The notes below the pieces were generated by a model, which was not told where the DNA came from, searched no databases, and was given only the letters and a program-made list of their open reading frames with translations. The translations under genes were made by a program, and so were the position numbers. Shown here piece after piece: positions 59,230-64,000 of a DNA stretch of 64,000 nucleotides. The DNA is from JAWLDA01 sp041686855 (GTDB taxonomy: Bacteria; Bacillota; Limnochordia; DTU080; RSA5), in contig JAWLDA010000004.1 of NCBI GenBank assembly GCA_041686855.1, forward strand, positions 260,930 to 324,929. Reading direction: 5' to 3'. The number at the start of each line of letters is the position of its first letter. Position 1 is the first letter of the stretch.

Positions 59230-61281
59230 CTAACGGCGCAGCCATGGTAAGAAGTTAAACGGCGGCGAAAAGAGCGTCGAACATCGAGGTGAGGGATCGG
59301 TGGGCTCGGTCCCACGGATAAATATCTCGAGACTCCGATCTTCGGGTGGTACTCCGTTACACTGGTCGTCGGCCAGCAGCCCGTTCGTGCGGTCAATGGT
59401 GAGCGGACCGACGACACCCGCCGGTTGTTCAAACACTTCTGCCTGGGTCGAGGCTACTACCTCTTGCATGTAAGCACGCCATGCCCTCGCGGCCAGACCG
59501 CTCCCGATGCGTTGATCCGGATAGATCATCGGGGAGTTGTCGTCTTGGCCAATCCAGATGGATGTTACGAGGCTTGGGGTGTATCCCACGAACCAAGCAT
59601 CGGTGAAGTCGGAGGTTGTCCCCGTCTTCCCTGCGGCCGGACGACCAATGTTGGCGCCGATACCGGTGCCGCGCTCTATGACCCCGCGCATCATGTCAGT
59701 CATAATGTAACTCGTCTCAGGGGAAAGGACGAGCTCCCTTTGCGGACGGAATTCGTCGATGAGTGTGCCGTCGGGGCCCTCAACTCGGAGGATGGCCATC
59801 GGTTCAACGCGAATGCCGCCTCCGGCAAAGACACCATACGCCTGAGCCATCTCGAGCGGAGTCACCCCCCGTGTCAAACCGCCGAGGGAGAGGGCCAGTG
59901 TCATGTCGTTGCGTCGTCCGGACTTCACCAACGTGCTGATACCTAAGCGCTCGGCATACTCAATGACAAGCGAGGGATCAATCTCCTCGATCACTTTGGC
60001 TGCAATCACGTTGACGGAGTCTTCCAGAGCTTCGCGAACCGTCATGGCACCGCCGTACGTGCCGTCGTAGTTTCTGGGACTCCACGTGTCACCCGTAATT
60101 AAGCGGAAGGTCGTAGGCTCGTCCGTATACACGTCTGCAGCGGTGATCAGTTTGCGGTCGATGGCCGCCGCATACACGAAGGGTTTCATCGCAGACCCCG
60201 GTTGCCGAGTCGCCTGCACGGCTCGATTAAACTGGTCGCCGCCACGCCCCCCAACCATCGCTCGAATATAACCGTACTCCGTGTCCAGTGTTACTAAAGC
60301 GGTCTGCGGCTGATCGAGTCCGCTGTCGCTCACTTTCTTGGTCGGCACCCACTCGGCGAGGGCCGATTCCGCTTTGGTTTGTAGGTCGAGGTCCAGAGTG
60401 GTATAGACTCGCAGACCGCCTCCGTATACAAGGGATTCACCGTAGCGGTCCATAAGGAAGCGGCGCACGTACTCAACAAAGTACGGGGCTTGGGTCGGGT
60501 GACGGCGTCCGTCCTCTAGAGTGATTGGAGTCGCTTGGGCCTCGTTGTACTGTTCTTCAGTGATGTAGCCGTAATCGCGCATCCGACGCAGGATAAGGTT
60601 TCGACGGTTGAGTCCTGCTTCAGGATCGTTGAAGGGAGAGTAGATTGAGGGACCGTTGGCCACTGCTGCGAGCAACGCTGCCTCAGGTAGAGTTATTTGC
60701 TCCACGCTCTTGCTGAAATACGCCTGTGACGCGGCTTGCACACCGTGCGCCCCGTGTCCGAAGTAAATCACATTGAGGTAAGCCTCGAGAATTTCATCCT
60801 TGGTGTACTTGCGTTCAATCTGAATGGCCCACAGCAACTCTTTGAGTTTACGTGACCACGTTTGTTCAAGTGTAAGGAACGCGTTACGAGCAAGCTGCTG
60901 CGTGATCGTACTGCCCCCCTGGAGCTTACCGCCGCTGCTAGTCAGGTTGGCAATGATTGCTCGGCCGATTCCGGAAATATCGACGCCGTAATGGGTGTAG
61001 AAGTCCTTGTCCTCCGCTGCGAGAAACGCCTGCTGTAGGATCTCGGGTATCTCTTCCAGGTCCGCGGGGATGCGATTCTCCTTGAAGAAACGCGCCAGGA
61101 CGCGACCGTCAACGTCGTAGACGTACGTGGTCAATTTGGGGTCGAAGCTTACCTGGTCAAGCGACGGAGCGCTGCGAAGGTAGGCTCCGACGGCGCCAGT
61201 CATCGTGCCGATGAGAATAGAAATGATGAAGACAGAGAGAATGAGAATGAGTTTACGTCGTCGGCCGGTCGATTTACCCAT
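59230..61281 (-). CDS. Class A penicillin-binding protein PBP1A
   Basis: A 683-residue bifunctional peptidoglycan synthase. Cytoplasmic tail and membrane anchor at about 1-32; the glycosyltransferase domain (family 51) has AAEDKDFYTHYGVD with the catalytic Glu, GGSTITQQLARN, KLKELLWAIQIER and YLNVIYFGHGAHG. The transpeptidase has the SxxK serine in QPGSAMKP, SVN and the KTG box GKTGTT. A short C-terminal tail has two cysteines. ATG 61281 is preferred, since GGAGGG directly abuts the ATG at 61290 and is 9 bases from 61281. Convergent with mutS2, divergent from tyrS. Confidence 0.94.
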   Translation of the reverse strand: MGKSTGRRRKLILILSVFIISILIGTMTGAVGAYLRSAPSLDQVSFDPKLTTYVYDVDGRVLARFFKENRIPADLEEIPEILQQAFLAAEDKDFYTHYGVDISGIGRAIIANLTSSGGKLQGGSTITQQLARNAFLTLEQTWSRKLKELLWAIQIERKYTKDEILEAYLNVIYFGHGAHGVQAASQAYFSKSVEQITLPEAALLAAVANGPSIYSPFNDPEAGLNRRNLILRRMRDYGYITEEQYNEAQATPITLEDGRRHPTQAPYFVEYVRRFLMDRYGESLVYGGGLRVYTTLDLDLQTKAESALAEWVPTKKVSDSGLDQPQTALVTLDTEYGYIRAMVGGRGGDQFNRAVQATRQPGSAMKPFVYAAAIDRKLITAADVYTDEPTTFRLITGDTWSPRNYDGTYGGAMTVREALEDSVNVIAAKVIEEIDPSLVIEYAERLGISTLVKSGRRNDMTLALSLGGLTRGVTPLEMAQAYGVFAGGGIRVEPMAILRVEGPDGTLIDEFRPQRELVLSPETSYIMTDMMRGVIERGTGIGANIGRPAAGKTGTTSDFTDAWFVGYTPSLVTSIWIGQDDNSPMIYPDQRIGSGLAARAWRAYMQEVVASTQAEVFEQPAGVVGPLTIDRTNGLLADDQCNGVPPEDRSLEIFIRGTEPTDPSPRCSTLFSPPFNFLPWLRR

Positions 61282-61317
61282 GGGCGCCATCCCTCCACAA
61301 GAGGATTGCCGGACGCT

Positions 61318-61326
61318 ATTATATCA
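61318..61326 (-). promoter_or_regulatory. Extended -10 element for the PBP1A gene
   Basis: On the minus strand TGATATAAT reads as TGn plus TATAAT, an extended -10; the -35 is weak. It is 37 bases before the ATG. Confidence 0.6.
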
Positions 61327-61360
61327 CATCGTTATTGTTGCCGATCTGTGCTGGGCTGCA

Positions 61361-61390
61361 TTGCAGCCGGTATTTGCCGCATGATATAAT
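61361..61390 (+). promoter_or_regulatory. SigA promoter for tyrS
   Basis: TTGCAG at 61361, 18-base spacer and TATAAT at 61385, with TG one base upstream (extended -10). The tyrS ATG is 86 bases downstream; no T-box motif is seen in that leader. Confidence 0.72.
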
Positions 61391-61475
61391 TATTCGGCGA
61401 TTTTATGGCTACGGATTATGTAGGCGGGACTCGGGATGTTTGGCGAGGGCGCCACGCCGCACGGAGGAATGCACG

Positions 61476-62711
61476 ATGTCAATCGGCACACTCACGCTGG
61501 ACGAGGAGTTAGCGCTCATTCGACGGGGAGCGGAGGACATCTTCCCCGAGGGTGAGCTAGAGAAGAAAGTTGCTCTCGCACGGAAAGAAGGACGCCCGCT
61601 GCGGGTAAAATTGGGCGTTGATCCCACCGGGGCGGATCTCCATCTCGGTCATGTCATCCCCATCCTGAAACTGAGGCAGTTTCAGGAGTTAGGTCATCAC
61701 GTCGTCTTGATCATTGGCGATTACACGGCGACTGTTGGAGATCCTTCGGGCAGGAACAAAGCACGGCCTCAATTGAGCCACGAGCAGGTGCTTGAGAACG
61801 CCCGACTCTATCAGGAACAAGCGTTCCGCATCCTGGATCCGGAGCGCACAGAGGTTGTGATGAACGGCGATTGGTTCTCAAAAATGCCGTTCTCCGAGGT
61901 GATCCAGCTCCTATCCAACATGACGCTGGCGCGCATGCTCGAGCGTGAAGACTTCTCCCACCGGTATCAGTCTCAAACGCCGATCAGCCTGCACGAACTT
62001 GTCTACCCACTGATGCAAGGATACGATTCCTGTGTCGTTCACGCCGATATCGAGCTGGGAGGGACCGACCAAAAGTTTAATATCCTCGTTGGGCGGGATC
62101 TGCAAAAGAGCGAGGGTATGGAGCCACAGGTAGGCGTATGTAATCCGGTGCTTCTGGGCTTAGATGGGCACGAGAAGATGAGCAAGTCCCTCAACAATTA
62201 CATAGGTATCAACGACTCGCCCGAAGATATGTACGGCAAGACGATGTCCATTCCGGACGAACTCATGTGGATGTACTTTGAATTAATCACGGAAGTGCCC
62301 CTATCAGAGATCAATTCATTTCGTGATGGGATCGAGACAGGAAGCGTTCATCCGCGCAGTGTGAAGCAGCGCTTGGCAAGAGAGGTTGTCGCTCGCTTCT
62401 ATCCGGAGTCCGAAGCCGATCGGGCAGAGCGCCACTTTGAGCGCGTCATCGCTCAAGGTGAAATCCCCGAAGATGTCCCCGAGTTTTGGGTTCCGAGTGA
62501 GGCTATGAACGATGGCCAGATTTGGATCGTGCGACTCCTGGTGCTGGCGGGGATGGCTTCGAGTAACGGTGAGGCGCGTCGATTGGTTGAACAGGGTGGA
62601 GTTCGTGTAAACGGTGATGTGGTCGCTTCGCCTTCGCAGGATCTCGTGGTTGAGCCTGGGGCTGTCGTGCAAGTAGGGAAACGAAAGTTTGTTCGCTTGA
62701 GCTTGGGTTAG
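61476..62711 (+). CDS. tyrS: Tyrosyl-tRNA synthetase (TyrZ/type 2)
   Basis: A 411-residue class I synthetase. The HIGH motif reads HLGH (GVDPTGADLHLGHVIP) and the KMSKS loop is intact (GHEKMSKSLNN). MQGYDSCVVHADIELGGTDQKFN is the tyrosine-binding region of the TyrZ-like subgroup. A C-terminal S4 domain (about 345-410: VRLLVLAGMASSNGEARRLVEQGGV) binds tRNA. ATG 61476 has GGAGG about 8 bases upstream; codons further upstream have no ribosome site. It has its own promoter and, unlike thrS and pheS here, no visible T-box. Confidence 0.96.
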   Translation: MSIGTLTLDEELALIRRGAEDIFPEGELEKKVALARKEGRPLRVKLGVDPTGADLHLGHVIPILKLRQFQELGHHVVLIIGDYTATVGDPSGRNKARPQLSHEQVLENARLYQEQAFRILDPERTEVVMNGDWFSKMPFSEVIQLLSNMTLARMLEREDFSHRYQSQTPISLHELVYPLMQGYDSCVVHADIELGGTDQKFNILVGRDLQKSEGMEPQVGVCNPVLLGLDGHEKMSKSLNNYIGINDSPEDMYGKTMSIPDELMWMYFELITEVPLSEINSFRDGIETGSVHPRSVKQRLAREVVARFYPESEADRAERHFERVIAQGEIPEDVPEFWVPSEAMNDGQIWIVRLLVLAGMASSNGEARRLVEQGGVRVNGDVVASPSQDLVVEPGAVVQVGKRKFVRLSLG

Positions 62712-62781
62712 TGCGCCTTTGTAGCTTCATTGGTATGTAGGATTGAATATACCGAAACGAATCGTGGCACGCGCAACGCAC

Positions 62782-62802
62782 CTTCCTAATATATATAGGA
62801 AG
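62782..62802. promoter_or_regulatory. AT-rich palindrome over the yunB ribosome site
   Basis: CTTCCTA and TAGGAAG form 7-bp perfect arms around ATATATA, ending within the AGGAAG ribosome-binding site of yunB. It could be a protein operator or an RNA hairpin that hides the ribosome site. Confidence 0.5.
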
Positions 62803-62807
62803 TGGTG

Positions 62808-63560
62808 ATGCGCGTGCTTCATTTAAACCGGCACTCTCGTCCGACAGCTCCGACCATATCTCGCGTGCGATTCACGCTTACGTTAATCCTTTGCACTCTG
62901 GTCGTATTAAGTACCATTGGGACGTGGTGGGTGGAGCGACAGTTGAGCGGGCCCATCGTCGAATGGGCTCGCGTGCGGGCCACCAACCTAGCCAGCACAG
63001 CGATTAACGGAGCCATCCGTGATGTACTGAGCGGACGGCTCGAAGAGTTGGAGACCTTTCAATATACGATTCCTCCCGGTGGTAACCAGCCTATCCTTCG
63101 TTATAACATGGGTCCTCTCAATCAAGTGATGTCTGATGCCGTGCAATCAATCTTGGACACGTTTCGCGCTCACGCTCCGGAAGAGTTCCGGATACCATTC
63201 GGAGAGGTGACCGGGATGCGTATTTTCGCTGGCTGGGGGCCCTCAGTGCCGGCAAGGATAGTGACCACCGGCGCTGTTGAAGCTGAACCCAAGGTGGACT
63301 TTCGATCGGCGGGAATCAACCAGGTGCTCCACCGTTTGTACGTGGATGTGTCAGTGCGGATGATCGTGGTCGCCCCGTTCTTGCGGGACGATATTCTCGT
63401 TAAACAATCCGTGGTCGTCGCGGAGGAGATCATACCGGGGAACGTGCCTGAGACCTACGTGAATCTTGTCGGGTACTCAGGCGGATTGGAAGAATGGATG
63501 GCCATGGTCGTCGGCGGGGGAGCCAATACGACTTCAAACACGGGGGAAAAAAGGCCGTAA
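62808..63560 (+). CDS. yunB: YunB-family sporulation protein
   Basis: A 250-residue protein of the YunB family, which in Bacillus is made in the mother cell under SigE and is needed for efficient spore formation. One N-terminal membrane helix (about 22-41), then the family pattern ARVRATNLASTAINGAIRDVL, MGPLNQVMSDAVQSIL, GEVTGMRIFAGWGPSVP and VDVSVRMIVVAPFLRDDILVKQSVVVAE. ATG 62808 is chosen (AGGAAG 5 bases upstream) rather than the GTG codons just before it. A palindrome covers its ribosome site. Supports an endospore-forming host. Confidence 0.88.
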   Translation: MRVLHLNRHSRPTAPTISRVRFTLTLILCTLVVLSTIGTWWVERQLSGPIVEWARVRATNLASTAINGAIRDVLSGRLEELETFQYTIPPGGNQPILRYNMGPLNQVMSDAVQSILDTFRAHAPEEFRIPFGEVTGMRIFAGWGPSVPARIVTTGAVEAEPKVDFRSAGINQVLHRLYVDVSVRMIVVAPFLRDDILVKQSVVVAEEIIPGNVPETYVNLVGYSGGLEEWMAMVVGGGANTTSNTGEKRP

Positions 63561-63668
63561 ACTTTTTTGAATAAGTCCACGGGGAATCGCCAAGACTAAC
63601 GAATGTCATACGATGAAACCCACGCCCTAGGGAGCGTGACAGCCTTATAGGTTTGGATTAACATTGTG

Positions 63669-63697
63669 TTGACACGCATTCTGCCAGGTGTTATAAT
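63669..63697 (+). promoter_or_regulatory. rRNA operon promoter P1
   Basis: Perfect consensus: TTGACA at 63669, 17-base spacer, TATAAT at 63692. First of two tandem promoters. Confidence 0.9.
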
Positions 63698-63814
63698 CAA
63701 TTTTGCCGCTCGACGGGGTCGAAACTTCGAATGCGTGAAAGCGTATGCGAGGACAAGCTTCCGGAGAGCGCGGGAGTCGATTGCAGCTCAGGTCGCATTG
63801 GAAAATGACGACAG

Positions 63815-63844
63815 TTGACGAGTCGACTCAAAGGATGTTATGAT
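63815..63844 (+). promoter_or_regulatory. rRNA operon promoter P2
   Basis: TTGACG at 63815, 18-base spacer, TATGAT at 63839, 146 bases after P1; tandem promoters are usual for Bacillota rrn operons. Confidence 0.75.
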
Positions 63845-64000
63845 GATCAAGTCGCCTCGGCGGCCGGTTCGCAAGGCGGACGGCGGCGGAGACGACGGGT
63901 CACGTTGGACCTTGAAAACTAAACAGCGTGCGTGGATGATCGAAAGGGTCCTAAAGAAAGTCAAGACCTTGTCACCTTGACAAGCTCAGGGTGACATCCA
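63845..64000 (+). other. rRNA operon leader with boxA-like element
   Basis: The segment 63909-63926 reads ACCTTGAAAACTAAACAG, close to the boxA antitermination region found before 16S genes in Bacillota (CTTTGAAAACTAAACA). A palindromic element (63968-63996) follows. The 16S rRNA gene is expected beyond the window edge; no 16S sequence is visible within it. Confidence 0.75.
63968..63996. repeat. REP-like palindrome in the rRNA leader
   Basis: TGTCACC (63970-63976) faces GGTGACA (63990-63996), and an alternative stem CTTGTCA/TGACAAG (63968-63984) shares the same bases. The sequence TTGACAAGCTCAGGGTGACA resembles a dispersed palindrome seen in many genomes (form TTCGACAAGCTCAGG...), here one base shorter. 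Confidence 0.5.

Noticed and set aside
61391..61475. T-box leader before tyrS
   Set aside because: No TGGNACCGCG core and no terminator hairpin with T-run in the 86-base leader.
62740..62775. SigE-type promoter before yunB
   Set aside because: GAATATAC resembles a -35, but no acceptable -10 (CATACAHT-like) is found 13-16 bases downstream.
63545..63568. Terminator after yunB (AAAAAAG...CTTTTTT)
   Set aside because: The stem is almost all A-U pairs and lies across the stop codon; too weak to call.

Overview
The window reads as a piece of chromosome from an endospore-forming member of the Bacillota that appears to have an outer membrane. The Bacillota signature is strong: ylmH next to divIVA; the order ytxC, thrS, infC-rpmI-rplT, a SpoU methylase, pheST, zapA, cvpA, polX, mutS2; T-box leaders before thrS and pheS; a terminator leader before infC; and spore-linked genes (ytxC, yunB). 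Against that background there is a complete type IV pilus locus whose last part encodes a secretin. The secretin ends in what looks like a second beta-barrel with a terminal aromatic residue, and the amino-acid binding protein has a plain Sec signal without a lipobox cysteine. Both point to a diderm envelope, as described for Limnochordia, Negativicutes and Halanaerobiales. The DNA is GC-rich by eye and GTG/TTG starts are frequent. A placement near Limnochordia is a guess.

Layout. 1-4100 (+): ylmH, divIVA, then three UxaA/SuyAB-like genes. 4141-15359 (-): a TIM-barrel isomerase and a tightly overlapped menaquinone operon (tetR-menF-menD-menH-menB-menA-menE-hydrolase) with menC just upstream; six of its seven inner junctions overlap or lie within 4 bases, the exception being menB-menA. 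15411-18240: a CtaM-like membrane protein converging on a Lon-related protease. 18298-22745 (-): an AapJQMP-type amino-acid transporter. 22816-25594 (-): Ku, ATP-dependent ligase and LigD-type polymerase for end joining. 25785-26631: two divergent paralogous small proteins. 26632-29251: six tRNA genes in two groups either side of mgtE. 29275-42959 (+): prepilin peptidase, a c-di-GMP-I riboswitch with terminator, then pilA, pilB, pilT, pilC, pilM, pilN, a pilO-pilP fusion, a secretin-like partner, the secretin and three pseudopilin-type genes. 42994-43857 (-): a glyoxalase-fold dioxygenase. 44019-59200 (+): the translation/replication block named above. 59230-61281 (-): PBP1A. 61476-63560 (+): tyrS and yunB. 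63561-64000: tandem promoters and leader of an rRNA operon whose 16S gene lies beyond the edge.

The most interesting unit is the pilus locus. c-di-GMP may act on it twice: on RNA through the riboswitch ahead of pilA, and on protein through the MshEN-type repeats at the N-terminus of the assembly ATPase. The outer-membrane part is also unusual: PilO is fused to a PilP-like domain, a separate protein carries two STN-N1 units plus another PilP/GspC-like domain, and the secretin has a C-terminal extension resembling a small barrel. Second in interest are the two UxaA-like large subunits that seem to have lost opposite halves of the family's cysteine motifs, and a sporulation-type promoter before ytxC. 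All calls rest on reading the sequence and remembered family motifs; no searches were run.
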